DNA from: Cinnamomum chago
Taxonomy: Eukaryota; Streptophyta; Magnoliopsida; Laurales; Lauraceae
Length of the DNA stretch: 64,000 bases
Direction: 5' to 3'
NCBI GenBank assembly: GCA_038049695.1
Contig: CP142456.1
Span: 44,310,001-44,374,000 of the forward strand
The translations under genes were made by a program, and so were the position numbers. The notes below the pieces were generated by a model. It searched no databases. It saw only the letters and a program-made list of their open reading frames with translations, and had not been told where the DNA came from. Of this stretch, positions 11,501 through 24,991 are shown in pieces (the first letter of the stretch is position 1; every line of letters begins with the position of its first letter).

Positions 11501-13297
11501 ACTATCTGTATGGAGAAAAAATTGAAGTTCACTCGGACCATCGTAGTCTCCAGTATTTGTTCTCACAGAAGGAATTGAACATGAGACATAGGAGATGGAT
11601 GAAGTATATTAAAGACTGCGATTTTCCAATTAAATACCATCCAGGAAAAGTAAATGTCGTGGCAGACGCATTGAGCAGAAAATCTGGGAGTATGGCTAGT
11701 TTGCGAGGAATGGGTGTTCTCCAACAGTTTGAAGAATTGGGAGTTGAGTTTCAACCGTTGAGACAAGGTTTTATGCTAGCAAACATGTTAGTGTCTGAGC
11801 CTACTCTCATTCAGAAAATCAAGGAGACTCAGCTACAAGATCCAGACTTGGCAAAAATTGTGGAGCACGTTTCAAATCGCCTAGATTTCAGAGTCGAGGA
11901 TGGAGTATTGTACTTTCATGACCGATTGTGTATTCCAAACATTGATGATTTGAGAAATGAAATCATGGCTGAAGCCCATAGCACCAAGTATTCTATGCAC
12001 CCGAGGAGTACAAAGATGTACCATAATTTGAAGGGCAGATTCTGGTGGAACAATATGAAGGGAGAAACTGCAAATTTGTGTCCTGATGCATGACCTGTCA
12101 GTTGATTAATGCAGAACATCAGAAACCAGCAGGTCTTTTGCAACCGTTAGAGATTCCACAGTGGAAGTGGGAACATCTTACGATGGATTTTATCTCGGGT
12201 TTATCGACAACTAGCAAATGGAACAATGCCATATGGGTTATAGTTCACCGACTGACGAAGTCTGCACGTTTCATTCCATTGAAGACAGGAAAGAAGATGC
12301 AAATGTTATTACTGACACAAACATTCGTTAACGAGATCGTCAGCCAACATGGTCAACCAGTCTCCATCACATCGGACAGAGATAACAGATTTGTCTCAAG
12401 ATTCAGGAAGACTTTGCATGAATCCATGGGTACAAAACTTCAATTCATCACGGCGTATCACCCACAGACAGATGGACAGTCAGAGAGGACCATTCAGACA
12501 TTGGAGGACATGCTTAGGGCATGTGTGCTTGACTTCAAGACTCAGTGGGACGAAAGTCTACCCTTTTGCGAATTCGCATATAACAACAGCTACCACTCGA
12601 GTAAAGGAATGGCACCTTTCGAAGCACTAAATGGAAGGAGATGTAGAACTCCGGTGTGTTGGGAGGAAGTCGAAGAACGCAGCTTCCATGGACCGACATT
12701 GATTGGTGAGACCAATGAGCAAGTTAAACTCATCATGAGCGTTTGAAGACTGTGAGAAGCTGACAGAAAAGCTATGCTGATGTTAGAAGAAAGGATCTAC
12801 AGTTTCAAGTAGGAGATAAGGTGTTTTTGAAAGTGTCACCGGTCAGAGGGACATTGAGATTCGGTCAGAAGGGTAAACTGTCAGGAAGATTCATTGGACC
12901 GTATGAAATCCTGAGTCGTATTGGTGAAGTGGCTTACAGACTCGCCTTACCGCCAAAACTTTCGGGTGTGCACAATGTGCTTCATGTATCGATGTTGAAG
13001 AAATATGTTTCAGACCCCTCACATGTACTAAGACATGAGCCATTAGAGATTCGGGAAGATGCCACTTATGTTGAGAAACCGGTCATAATCATTGATATGA
13101 AAGAGCAGGAATTGAGAAACCAGACAATCCACTGGGTAAAAGTGCTTTGGGAGAACCACGAGCCAAAAGAAGCTAATTGGGAATTGCATGATCAGGTTCA
13201 GAAGAAGTACCCGCACTTGCTACCGAAGGTTAGTATTCATTTGGAGGACCAAATGCCTTTAAGGGGTGAAGGATGTCAGGCCCCGACCCAGGTTTAG
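11501..13297 (+). pseudogene. E1 pol part 2: RNase H end, integrase, chromodomain
   Basis: RNase H resumes as [11 protein letters not shown] and ends at KYHPGKVNVVADALSR (near 11690). Integrase shows an H-H N-terminal zinc motif (AHSTKYSMHP), MDF (first Asp, near 12185), SDRD (second Asp, near 12375) and QSERTIQTLED (Glu, near 12485). Frameshifts near 12090 and between 12746 and 12821 break it into three frames. The last part holds the GPY/F module (GRFIGPYEILSRIGEVAYRL, near 12885) and a chromodomain-like end (WVKVLWENHEPKEANWEL) that in intact relatives steers integration to heterochromatin. The frame closes at 13297, 23 bases inside the 3' LTR. Confidence 0.85.
13261..13273 (+). other. E1 polypurine tract
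   Basis: AAGGGGTGAAGGA directly precedes the 3' LTR start TGTCAGGCCCCGACCC at 13274. It would prime plus-strand DNA synthesis. Confidence 0.75.
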
Positions 13298-14381
13298 CAT
13301 ATATTATTATTATTTTAACTGTGATTAGTCTCTAAGTAGGATTAGGGGACGATTAGCTTGAATTTTTAGTTAGATTAGAATTTTGGACAACTTTGGGGAA
13401 TTTTGAGCGCGTTGAGTTTGGTTTGACCGGGCCCGGGGTGGCCCGTTTGACAAGTGTTAGTGTGGGAATTTGATTTATTAGATTTATTTGATTTATGAAA
13501 AATATGGATTTAGACATTTTTGAATTTGTTATTTTGATCCCAATAACTTTCATGTTTGTTCCGTTTGCATTTGAAACCCAGAAATTGCGTTTTTCTAGAA
13601 AAAGGATAAAACAGTCTTTTCACACCCAAACCTGTGCATAAATTTTGAAATTTGAAAATCAAGAGTAAAATATACTTTTTGAAAACTAGATTTTTCGACG
13701 ATCATTTTCCTCTTCTTTGTTGACTCCATTCGGGACCCATAAAAGGTAGTTTTAAAGCCCTGAAGTTTTATGGCCAATGGGACCCACGTTTTGACTCAAA
13801 CCCATTTATGGAAACAAGACCCACGTTGATTCTTCTTCTTCTTCATTCTCTTTCCTGCACAAACTGAACCAAAGACTTCCAACTTCTGCCTGTCTTCTCT
13901 CTCTTTTTGCATGTCAAGGAAACAAACCCAAATGGATAGGCAAATTATACCACCCTCTTCTTCATCTTCCAAGCTTGTTATCCATACTATTTTTGGAGAG
14001 ATTTCAGCTGGTCAACCATCTTCAAAATTTTCTTGCTGGTTTTCATACTTGCAGGTAAAGCCTTGTTTTCTCCTTTTAAATATGGGTTTTTCACACCTTT
14101 TGGAAGCTCTTCTTCTTGCATGCAAGGAGGCTCTTTGAGAGCTCATTCTCTTTTCAAAATGTTGAGTTTTTAAATGGGTTTTCATGGGGCTTTTGGTGTA
14201 GGCTTTCAACTATGTAGGAGTTATTTGGAGTATATTTGAGACCCATCTTGACTTGAGGCAAGTGAATAATCTGATATTGTTATGCATGCAAGTAGAATTT
14301 TGTTTTGCTTTAAATTTTGGGCTAAAATTCTATGTAATGGCGGATATTATTTGATAATAGATAGTTGGTTTTTGCACTTTA
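13274..14381 (+). mobile_element. E1 3' LTR, 5' part
   Basis: Begins TGTCAGGCCCCGACCC right after the polypurine tract and is cut at 14382 by the LTR start of E2. Segments near 13590-13770 match LTR C and fragment F (the TTTTTCGACGATCATTTTCC region), so all belong to related chromovirus LTRs. Small open frames here (for example 13911-14138) lack any recognisable domain. Confidence 0.75.
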
Positions 14382-17238
14382 TGTAAGATCCGGCCCCACG
14401 ATTAATTATATTTATTATTAAAATATTAGTATTATATTAATTTAATGTATTTTAGTTATTTAAGTGGGTCACACGTTAGATTAGATGCGTGTTTTAGTGA
14501 GTTGGGTTAGTGGGTAGATGACCTGACCCGTGGTTTTGACCCAATGACTTAAGCCCAGAGGATATCTTCTTAACCCAATCCCTAATTTTAATAATCACAC
14601 GATTTATCCCTCCCCATTTATCTCTATGCAACTCCTCCCGTAACCTCTTCGTCTTCTTCCTCTTTCAACTTCCCAAGCCATTCCAGTTTTAGGATCCAGC
14701 CATCAGAATCAAGATCAGAGGATACCAGCATTCTTAGCTCAACTTTCTTATCTCAGGTAACCATCTCCTCAAATCATTAGGAGTAGATCTGTATTCTTGG
14801 GTTATCCAATTTTTCTTTCCAATGCTAGGTTTTGGGTAGGAATATCATAGATCTGATCACCTGGGTATTTTTTTCTCATCTCTTATATCAGATTGGTGTT
14901 AGGATTGTGATTGAGTGCCGTGGTAATCTCGGATTGGATATTGGTTAGGATCTGTTGCATTTTCCTCAAACTCCAGTAAAAGGCAAGTACCTAATTATAA
15001 ATTGTAAATTTAATGCTTGTGTTCCTCTTTTGATTCATGTGTGGATGCATGTAGAAATCTCTTTTATGCCCTAAGGTTTGATGATGCCTTGTACATATAT
15101 GGCCACAGTCTTTTGATTTTAAATTTTGGGGTGTGAGTTACTTTGAAATTATTTTTAATTATATTTAATCGTGTTGTGAGACCCACCACAGATCTAGTCC
15201 GGGCAATCATCCATACTTGGCTGGGGCGATGTTGTTTGAGGGGGTCGATTTGGAGTTGTTATCTGTACTGCTTCTTTGTTATCGTAGGCGTGAGGCACAA
15301 GTTTTGGATGGGTTCTGTACGAAAGAACTTCTGAAACTTCTGAATTCATTACTGTCATGTGCCTCCTATATGAAATTTTAGAAAATTTCATTGAATGGGT
15401 TCTGTATGCATGGGTCTTGTACGGGATGTTGAGGATTCTTTTCATAGACCTAATCATGTGGTGGGGCCCACTTTTGAGAGGAGGTTATACACTTGGCGTG
15501 GAACTACCCATATAGAATTGGGTTCTGTGTTGACTTGTGTCATGGGTGGGTAGAATGGAAACTGGTGATTACCTGATTACTTGATCACCGATGATGTCAT
15601 CTCTTGTATCATTGAGCTTGGCTAATTAGAGTCCTGCTAGGTGGACCGATTCTGGGGACCGAACATTGGCCCGGTCCCCAGGAAGGCCACAGGATCCCAG
15701 AATCAGTCCAAGTGGCCTTTTCCGGCTAATTATTTACCTGCCCTTGAGTTTCTGAGAATTAGGAAAAAGGGCCTGGTTGTTTTATAAACTCAAATTAGAC
15801 TTTTGGTTTATTTTGAATGTGGAAATGTTTTGGGATGGAATCTTTTGGTTTTCTAAAATTATAAAATAAGATTGTGATTTATCACTATTTGCAAATTAAT
15901 TATTAAATGATACCTTTGGTTTTTAATGTGTTAAAAATTATATTTTTGTACTTTGTTAATTGGATTTTTGGACTTGAGTAAATACCGTCCGGGCAAACGG
16001 TATCTTACTAACGTGGGGTTTAGTACTTTGTATGACCTCGAGGAAATCCTAATGAATTCGAGTTCAACCCATCTCTATTGGAAAACCCTTAACTGGGTCT
16101 ATGCACCATTGATGGAAAAGGGATGCGTTGATCTCATATTTATTAGAAATTCGTGTGGTTGTTGAGTACGAGACCTTATGTTTGACCTTAGGATCGATTC
16201 GTATTTATGTCTTAACCTTCGCATGCATATATATGTTGATTTAGGATATGTACTCCTTTAGATGCATACCCTATTGTGTATTATGGACTATAAAGTGGCT
16301 TGGCAAATTTTGTATGATTTGATTATAATATGGAATGTGGAATGGCCAACACTTTACTTTGACTTAGGACTCTTATGTCGGAGATTTATTATTCAGGTCT
16401 ATTATGCTTATATGTTTATGTTTATGTGGGTCATTTATGGACGACTGCAGCTTGATATATTGACGGTTGATCACCGATGTGACCGGATCACTTATAATCC
16501 GCTTTGAATGTGAACAGGTTATCCTGATTTGTTTTTAATTCGATCGGTTTAGGACCAGCGACGTTATGGACGGGCTCTCCCGATTTATTTAGGGCTGACC
16601 ACCCAAAACGGGGACACTTGTCTTCATGTGAATCATATTGCTCCTTTTGCTTTATTTGGATTATGCTATACGTTCTTTCTTATCATTATTACTGTCATTA
16701 CTTCTATATGATCACTCTCGTCTATATTCTTCTCGTTGTTGTATTAAATTTCGAATTATGATTATGTACTTGCTGTTTACTTTGTAATATTTGGTGCATA
16801 GGTACCGAGCCCTACTTTACCCAGGAGACGGAGGAGGATCAAGCGTTTCAAACGTTTGAGCCAACTGATGAACCCGAGTGGGATGCCGGAGACGGTTTCA
16901 GAGCCGTCTGAGCCTGCATGAGAGTGAACGTCATCTTAGCAATTCTTTATATGAACTTTCTTTAATGATAAACATTTCTTTAGTAATTGTTTTATTCTAT
17001 CTGCAACTTTAACATTTAATGTTTATTTGATTTACGTGTTGGATCTTATTTATGATCATTGAATACCAATTGAATAAGCTTTCGTTGCATTTAATGAAAT
17101 ATATTTTGACTCACCACAGGTTGAATTTTTTTTTTGTGGGTCCACTTTTTGGAAGCTTGTGTTGTATTAAACACAGGAAAATTTGAATTTAATTTATTTT
17201 TCACGTTTTCCCCAATTCGTATTTTGGGGGACGTGACA
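14382..17238 (+). mobile_element. E2 5' LTR (2857 bp)
   Basis: Starts TGTAAGATCCGGCCCCACG, ends GGGGGACGTGACA, and is followed by a primer site. The five bases before it are CTTTA; the second TSD copy is not in the window. No coding domain is seen: open frames such as 15953-16165 and 16262-16507 have no known motif and lie wholly inside the LTR. Confidence 0.85.
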
Positions 17239-17240
17239 GT

Positions 17241-17252
17241 TGGTATCAGAGC
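17241..17252 (+). other. E2 primer-binding site
   Basis: TGGTATCAGAGC stands two bases after the LTR end and is complementary to the initiator tRNA-Met 3' end. Confidence 0.9.
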
Positions 17253-17411
17253 CCAGCACGATTCTCGGATATTAAAATTGGATAGAAATAATAGGACGTG
17301 GTGAGGATTGCGAATTCCGTTAGACACGCTTTAATGCTAACTGTAAAGCTTATAGAATTGTTTGTTAGCTTGTTTCATAGAATCTAACCTAATGTCATTT
17401 CATTATAGGTC

Positions 17412-18752
17412 ATGGCACAGTGTACAACTAGATCTCAGGACAAGGAACCTGGGAATGGATCCAATAATCCCGACGATCGTTTCAACCAACTCTTGCAAGC
17501 TTTTGTGCAAGCTCAGACTACTCAAAATGAGCAGCAGAGAGCACGTGAGACAGAACAGGCTGCAGAGAAACAGCGAGAAAGGGAAGAACGAGCTGCTGAG
17601 AGGGCACAAGCAGACAGAGATAGAGCAGCATTTCAGGCTCAGATCTTAGCCTTGACAGATCGAGCAGCTCAGCCAATGCAAGTGGTCATGCCTCCTAGGG
17701 AAGTAGATCAAATTGACCTCTATGAGAAATTCAAGAAGAGGGTTCCTCCTGAGTTTCACGGGTCTAAAGATCCCATGGTAGCGGATGGTTTTATAGAACA
17801 GTTGGAGCAAATCTTTGCAGTCTTCAATTGCACTCAAAAGCAGCGAGTTAATTTAGCAGCTTACATGTTCAGAGGTATAGCTCTCCAATGGTGGAACTCA
17901 GTCAAAGAAGTAGTGCAAACAGAGGTAGTGGCTGAAGAGAATGCTTGGGAAACATTTACTACGGAGTTTATGGATAAATTTATTCCCAAATATGTCAAGG
18001 ACCAGTGGAAGAGGGATTTTCAGAACTTAGTGCAAGGTGACATGTCAGTGCAGCAGTATGAACAACAGTTCACAAGATTGGCTAAGTATGCACCTACAGT
18101 AGTTGTTCCAGAGGAAGAGAAAATTAGACGTTTTCTTGATGGGTTATCAGCTGATATCTACATGATGATCGGAGACAATCAACGCCCGACATTCCAGGAG
18201 ACTGTGAAAAGTGCATATTGGGCTGAAGGTACACTAAAGAAGAAGGCAGCAGAACGACAGGTTAAATATCAGCAACATCAGTTAAGGCAATCTTCTAGCC
18301 AAGGCAACCCGAAGAAACAGAAGTTTCAAGGTCAAACCTCAGGTGGTCAGAGACAACTGTGTGGACGATACGGAAAGAACCATCCTACTGAGCAGTGCTA
18401 CAGAGAGACAAGTGCATGTTTTCACTGTGGGCAGATTGGCCATAGGGTTCGCGATTGTCCCAATGGCGGTAGTCAGTTGCCAGTGTCCCAGCTAGCAGCT
18501 TATCGTCCTCCTGCACAGCAGCCTTGGAAGACAGCACCTCCGTAGGGACCACAGCAGATTCCTCGGGCACCACAACAGCATATGTACCGAGCACCAGCCC
18601 ATCAGTATCAGCAATATAGGGGTGCAGTGCCACAGCAGCAGAGGCCAGTGCAAGGTCAGCAGAGGCAATTCCAGCCATAAAGGCAGCAGCAACCAGTGGG
18701 TCAACCAAGAGCACCTAGGCCAATGCAAGGGTAGCCGAACCAAGCTCAGCAG
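17412..18752 (+). pseudogene. E2 gag, intact core with late stops
   Basis: The start ATG is at 17412 (MAQCTTRSQDKEPG). An Arg/Glu-rich coiled segment (about residues 40-85) precedes the Retrotrans_gag core (about residues 100-270, with KKRVPPEFHGSKDP and WETFTTEFMDKFIPKYV). An intact CX2CX4HX4C zinc knuckle follows (CFHCGQIGHRVRDC, near 18420-18460). The first 377 codons are open. In-frame stops then lie at 18543 (TAG), 18678 (TAA) and 18732 (TAG), in a Gln/Pro-rich linker before protease. Changes from CAG/CAA explain them well. A truncated Gag could still be made if the LTR were active, but this is speculative. Confidence 0.85.
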
Positions 18753-21081
18753 ATGGGCAGAGTATATGCAGTTACTCATGAGGATGCAGATGCTTCTGCA
18801 GAGGTTGTGGAAGGTATTGTTCTCATATCAGAGGTAGAAGCTAAGGCCATATTTGACCCTAGCTCTATACAGTCCTTTGTTTCCCATGATTTTGCTAGAC
18901 ATATCAATGAGGCTGTAGTGAGATTAGATGTTGCTTTAGTAGTGGGTACCCCAGTGGGCAAACAGGTTCGTTGCCACCAATATTTTTTGAGTACCCGAGT
19001 TCAAATTGGGGATTTCATCTTACCTGCAGACCTGATTCTTTTAACGATGAAAGATTTCGATGTCATACTTGGTATGGACTGGCTAGCGACCTATAGAGCA
19101 GTGATGGATTGTTTTAATAAAACAATCAAGTTGTCATTGCATTCTGACACTATTGAATTTGTTGGTCGGAGGAAACCAATTCGGACATGCAGGATCTCAG
19201 CATTGAAAGCAGAAAGATTGTTGAAGTCTGGATGTGAACGATATTTGGTGTTTATCACGGAGGATAAACAGTCAAAAGGGGTGGAGGATATTCCAGTGGT
19301 CTGTGAGTTCCCGAATGTTTTCCCGGATGAGATTCCAGGCTTACCTCCAGTCAGGGAGATAGACTTTTCGATTGAATTGGTACCAGGGACAGCTGCGATT
19401 TCTAAAGCTCCATATAAAATGGCTCCAGCAGAACTCAGAGAGTTGAAAACTCAATTGCAGGATTTATTGGACAAGGGGTTTGTGAGACCAAGTGTATCAC
19501 CTTGGGGTGCGCCGGTCCTATTTGTGAAGAAGAAGGATGGGTCTATGAGGATGTGCATAGATTATAGACAACTCAATCAGGTCACAATGAAGAACAAATA
19601 TCCTCTCCCAAGGATCGATGAATTATTTGATCAGCTTCAGGGAGCTGAATATTTCTCAAAGATAGACTTGAGATCGGGATATCATCAGCTCAGAGTTTGA
19701 GATTAGGACATTCAGAAGACAGCATTCAGGACTAGATATGGCCACTACGAGTTTTTGGTAATGCCATTTGGGTTAACCAATGCTCCAGGAGTATTTATGG
19801 CCTTGATGAATAAAATACTTGCTCCATTTCTCGACCAGTTTATCGTTGTTTTTATAGACGACGTGTTAGTATATTCTCGGTCTCGAGAAGATCATGAGCA
19901 GCATTTGAGGTCAGCATTGCAGACTTTGAGAGAGCATTAACTCTATGCCAAGTTGAGTAAATGCGAATTTTGGCTTCAGCAAGTAATTTTCTTGGGTCAC
20001 ATCATCAGCAAGGAAGGTTTGGCGGTAGATCCAGGAAAGATTGAGTCAGTGGTCAAGTGGCAGAGACCCATGTCAGTAACAGAGATTCGTAGTTTCTTAG
20101 GTTTAGCAGGTTACTACAGGAGATTTGTGGAAGGATTTTCATCCATTGATGCTCCATTGACCAGATTAACACGAAAAGATGTACCATTCGTGTGGACTGA
20201 CGAATGTAAAGCAAGTTTTCAGGAGTTAAAGAATAGATTGACCACAGCTCCAGTGCTCACATTGCCTACAGAGAATGGAAAATTTGTTATTTATACAGAT
20301 GCCTCGAAAGTTGGATTGGGATGTGTGCTCATGCAGGATGGAAAAGTAGTGGCTCATGGCTCTAGACAATTGAAAGAGCATGAGAAAAAGTATGCCACTC
20401 ATGATTTGGAACTTGCAGCAGTGGTTATGGCATTGAAGATGTGGCGTCACTATCTTTATGGTGAGAAGTTTGAAATTCATTCAGACCATAGAAGTCTTCA
20501 ATATTTGTTTACTCAGCCTGAATTAAACATGAGACAGACCCGGTGGATGGAATACATGAAGGATTTTGATTTTCCAATCAAATATCATCCTGGGAAAGCT
20601 AATGTAGTGGCTGATGTATTGAGTCGAAGGGCAGCAACTAATGCATGTTTGCGGGCAGAATGGTCTTGGGCAGAAATTTTCCTTGATTGGGGAGTATCTT
20701 TGCAATCAATTGATGACAAGGTTATGTTAGCTAACATGTTCGTCTTGGAACCAGAGATTTTGAGTAGGATCAAGAGCAAGCAGTAAGAGGATCCAGAGCT
20801 AGCTCGAGTGATTGAACAGATTGACAGCAAACCAGATTTCAGAATAGTGGAGGGTGTGTTGTACTTTCAAGACCGGTTATGTGTGCCAAATATAGAAGAA
20901 TTGAAGAATGAGATCATGACAGAAGCACATCACTCCCGCTATACTATTCATCCGGGTAGTACAAAGATGTACCAGAACCTGTGTAATCACTATTGGTGGA
21001 GTAATATGAAGAGGGATGTAGCAGAATTTATAGCAAGGTGCTTGGTGTGTCAACAAGTAAAGGCAGAACGGAAGCAGCCCC
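18753..21081 (+). pseudogene. E2 pol: protease, RT, RNase H, integrase N-terminus
   Basis: The protease site reads FDPSSIQSF, so the Gly of D-x-G is replaced by Ser (near 18855). RT carries [24 protein letters not shown], motif [12 protein letters not shown] (near 19665) and an intact FIDD box (near 19855). RNase H runs from [10 protein letters not shown] (near 20295) to [17 protein letters not shown] (near 20630). The integrase zinc domain (HHSRYTIHPGS ... CLVCQQ) ends the visible part. Stops at 19698, 19704, 19938 and 20784 interrupt one continuous frame. The sequence is cut after KAERKQP, where E1 reads NAEHQKPAGLL, by the LTR of B. Confidence 0.85.
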
Positions 21082-22724
21082 TGATGGACTGCGCCCCTCC
21101 GTTCCTCCTCCGCTGCCATCCGCCCCGGGTCTGTCGGGGTCCGGAAGGAGGGAGAGGGAAGAAAGAAAGGCGGGTATCAACATTTTTGTGGGTATGCCAG
21201 ATTTTCTTTTCTACTTGGAATTTAGAGTAGTGATCCGGAGATTCACCTTCACAAGTAGAAAGGAAATCAAACTTTTTCCTAACTTTCCATTGCACACATA
21301 TTTTAAATAAAAGAGACAAGTTTGTTTTGAATGCCGTGAGAGGCGATTTTCTTTGTTTGCCGTGAAAGGCGATTTTTCCGTGAAAGGCGGTTTACAAATC
21401 TCATCAATAATGAAAAGACAAGAAATGTGAATTTTGTGTCTCTTTAAGAAAAAAATACAATACAATAGAAAAGAAAGAAATGGAATCTAACTTCTCATGC
21501 GATTATGGGGGACCCGTTCAGATCGACAGTCGCGAGTCATGTATGGACTCCGCCATCGTCCTTCAGATGAGAACTTTGATTCTTGATTTCTTGGCTTGGC
21601 TCCAACCTCAGATTTTTAGAGGATAAGGACCAAGATAAGGTCCTATATCCGGTAAAAAGCTGAGTAGACGGGCTGAAAAGCCGCATCTAGCCATGTTGGA
21701 TAGAAGGAGAGGTGGCCTTGGGGGGGGGGGGGGTGGCCCCCCAAGGGGCTTTGATCACCTTGTAGTGCTTGTTGTAGTAGAGTTTTCTTCAACAGAGGAG
21801 CAGAGTTGTAGAGATTTCTCCGAGGATTTTTGAATGATTTTCTGGCGATTTTTCTCTGGCTCTGTTTCCCTTGGAATGACCCTCCTATTTATAGGCCTTT
21901 GGTAGCCATTTAGGAGAGTTTATGAGCATTTATGGTATTAATGCTCATGATGGGAGGAGTTACAAGTTTTTATTTACTTGTTTTGTAACTCCTTTTTCCT
22001 TGAATTTGATTGGCCGATGGAGAGTGATGGGCATTTAATCGCCTTTAATCTCCATGATGATGGGAGTTTCATGATTTTAATGTCATGATTACTTGGACTT
22101 GTAACTCCCATTTGCTTGCTTCTGATTGGGCCGTTCAAAATAATGAGTTAATGACCGCACTAATTTGCCATAAACGGGTCATTTAACTTCATTAATTGAT
22201 TGCCTGGGCGTTTGAAGAGTCGCGGGCTGTGAGAACCCGACCCCTGATCTCTTGGATTAGTGTTGTTTTATTTGTGGATTAGTTTCTTTTAGTGGGATTA
22301 ATATTTGTTGGGTTGAGTTTATGAGCTAGAATGGTTTTCTCTAGTTTTGGGGAATTTTGAGGGCCTTGTGATTTGTGGGACCCTTTGGGGTTCTTTTAGT
22401 GACTTTACGCGTGATTGGGAGGTTATTCTAAATTCTCGATAATTCTTGTTTTAGCCTCATTTGACTTGTTTTGGTAACCTCTACAACTTTCATGTTGATC
22501 TCGTATCCATATGAGAACCCGAAAACCCGATTTCTTGGCCTTGAGGGCAAAACAGTCTTTTCACACCAAATCTGTACCCAAAACTCGATACTCTCGAAAT
22601 CCGTGAAACATACACTTTTTGGAAACTAGATATTTCGACGATCATTTCTTCCTTCTTCGTCGAATTCATCCGAGGTCCCGAGTGAGATGATTTCAGCCTC
22701 CCAAGTTCTTTAAGTTGTGGGACC

Positions 22725-24991
22725 TGTAAGTCCATGGGGATCCGAACCCTAGAGGGGGGGTGAATAGGGTGAGCTTCTTTTATGACCAATTTTAACAATT
22801 TTAACTTCTTTAAAACAAACTAGTCACATGTGATGATTATCAAACAATATGCGGAAGCTAATATAAACAATCACCACAAAGCAAGCATCATCACACAAGT
22901 ATTTATAGTGGTTCGGCCTCAATGCCTACATCCACTACCGGCTTGTGATCCAACACCCCACCGGATTTCCACTATTTATGCTTTTCAATAGGCTAAGCAA
23001 TAACCTTTACAATATGCTTTCCAAGGCTAAGCAATAACCTTACATTGATGTTTTTCAAGGCTTAACATCAACCTATACATTATGCTTTTATAGGCTAAGC
23101 AATAACCTTACAATGATGTTTTTCAAGGCTTAACATCAACCTATACACTATGCTTTTATAGGCTAAGCAATAACCTCTTCAACCATAGGTTGGTTATCTC
23201 ACTAAATTAGTGTCTTTAATACACTTGATGGAGATTCTATTAAGCTCATTACAATGCCTCTTATAATAGGCGGATATGGAAGTGAAATACAAATACACAC
23301 TCACACTATGAATGCAAAGATGAAAACAAATGAAGTGTGTGTGTGTGATCCTCAATCATTTTGAAAATGAAAGTTCATAAATGTAAGCCTAAGGCTTTTG
23401 AAAGTTTTAGCTCAAAAACATTTATGATTGAGGAAGCAATGCAATCACATGTTAAAAGTAACAACTTGTTAATGATATCAAAGTTACACAAGTTGTATGA
23501 AATGGATTAGCTCTAAACATGTGATGCATAGGGATGTCAATCAAATCATCAATGAAGCTCAAAACATAAAAAATGATTTGATTGAAATTAGGGGACAAAT
23601 CATATGTAATTATAAATACAACTTGAAAATGATTTACCTATCAAAGTGAAGCAAGTTGTGAAACATTAAAACAATAATACACATATGATTTGTAAACATG
23701 TTGAATCCAAAACATAAGATACATTTGAAAAAGATTTTCTTATGATGGAAAAACAACACCCAAAGATTCAACAAAGTATATGAATCATGTTACATATTTC
23801 ATTAACATGATCTACTTAGATTTTCCAAAGTTAAGTACTACTTTGATGAATCAATGGTGATGTATCCAAAACAATAGATCTATTCAAAATATAGAATATT
23901 CTAAGGATACAACAAATCATAGATTAACATGTTACTAAGATTTACCAATGATAAAGCAAAACATGAAAACATATGATTTGTAAAGAGGTTGAGTCCAAAA
24001 CATAAGATAGTTTTGAAAGTGATTTTCTCATGAAGGAAAAACAACAACCAAAGATTCAACCAAGTATATGGATCATGTTACATATGATTTCAAAGGTTTT
24101 TCATTAACATGATCTACTTAGATTTACCAAAGTTAAGTACTACTTAAATTGAATCACATGGTGTTGTATCCAAAATAATAAATCAACTCAAAACATAAAA
24201 CATGTTAAGGACACAACACAAACATAGTTTATCATGCTAGAAATGATTTACCAAAAATAAAACAAAGCATGAAAACATATGATTAAGAAAGGAAGAGCCT
24301 ACTTGGTGGTTTAACTTCATTAATCCAAGCTTTAGCTTTCCTAATCTTCCCCTTCATCCCTTGGTTCTTTTCCCTCTTGATATGCCTCAAATCCTCTCAA
24401 GGAGGGGTTAAAAATTCCCAACTTTTGGCAAGGGAAAGAACTCATATTTATAGGGAAAAGTGGCCAACGGCTAGTTCTCGGTCGACCGAGAAACAGGCCT
24501 CGGTCGACCGAGAACACACAACGGTCATATTTCTGACCGTTGGTGCTCCCAGGCAATTTTTGCCTGCAGTTATCTCGGTCGACCGAGACCTGCCTCTCGG
24601 TCGACCGACGACACTGCCGGGACAACCCCCTTTTTGCAAAATTTCCAACTTTTGCACTTTTCAAAGTTATTTCTTTGGGGGACCTTTTGGCCACTAAATC
24701 AAGCTTGGAAAACATGTTTTAAAGATTTTAAAGGTTTTTAAAACATGACATAAAAAGCCTAAAAAGTTTCAAAACTTTTAAAACAAAGGCTTGCTTGATT
24801 TCTTGAAAACTCTTTTCTAAAACAAATGCATCCAAGATTTAAAAACAAATCATGCATAAAACAAGATCTTAAAAACAATGCATGAATAAATCAAGATTTC
24901 AAGTTTACTTTAAAACCAATGCAAGTGTGTAAATCAAATGATGCTTGAATGAAATGCATCCATCAAATTGCAATCTACAAAATTCCTAACA
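22725..24991 (-). mobile_element. Solo LTR D2, inverted copy of D1
   Basis: In plus coordinates it begins TGTAAGTCC and ends CCTAACA, flanked by GGACC at 22720-22724 and 24992-24996. It is the reverse complement of D1 along its whole length (2267 against 2218 bp), including the four GGTCGACC cores (24477-24609), the hairpin (24519-24542) and the TATA box. It is the deepest layer of the nest: D2 in C in B in E2 in E1. Confidence 0.85.
24477..24609 (-). promoter_or_regulatory. Palindrome array of LTR D2
   Basis: Four CTCGGTCGACCGAG-type sites lie at about 24477-24490, 24499-24512, 24574-24587 and 24597-24609, with a hairpin (arm CAACGGTCA) at 24519-24542 between the second and third. The promoter reads toward lower coordinates (TATAAATATGAG on the minus strand near 24445-24455). 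Conservation between D1 and D2 supports a functional unit of this LTR family. Confidence 0.55.

Larger units (their letters stand above)
5920..14381 (+). mobile_element. E1: Tekay/Del-like chromovirus, defective
   Basis: The order is 5' LTR, PBS, gag, protease, RT, RNase H, integrase, chromodomain, PPT, 3' LTR. The C-terminal chromodomain-like segment after the GPY/F module and the long LTRs point to the Tekay/Del branch of chromoviruses. The element carries several stop codons and frameshifts, an LTR-like insert X in RNase H (9739-11500), fragment G in its 5' LTR and E2 in its 3' LTR. It is the oldest layer of this nest and cannot make its own proteins. Confidence 0.8.
14382..21081 (+). mobile_element. 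E2: second chromovirus, cut in integrase by element B
   Basis: 5' LTR (14382-17238), tRNA-Met primer site, gag, protease, RT, RNase H and the integrase N-terminus are in order on the plus strand. The element stops at 21081, where the LTR of B begins. The rest of integrase, the chromodomain and the 3' LTR should lie beyond B, outside the window. The whole 3.7-kb coding part is in one frame, broken only by nonsense codons. Its sequence is close to E1, so it probably belongs to the same lineage. Confidence 0.85.

Noticed and set aside
13911..14138. Small open frame with Ser-rich start, possible host gene
   Set aside because: It lies in the E1 3' LTR and shows no domain.
16262..16507. Possible membrane peptide
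   Set aside because: It lies inside the E2 5' LTR; hydrophobic content follows from AT-rich composition.
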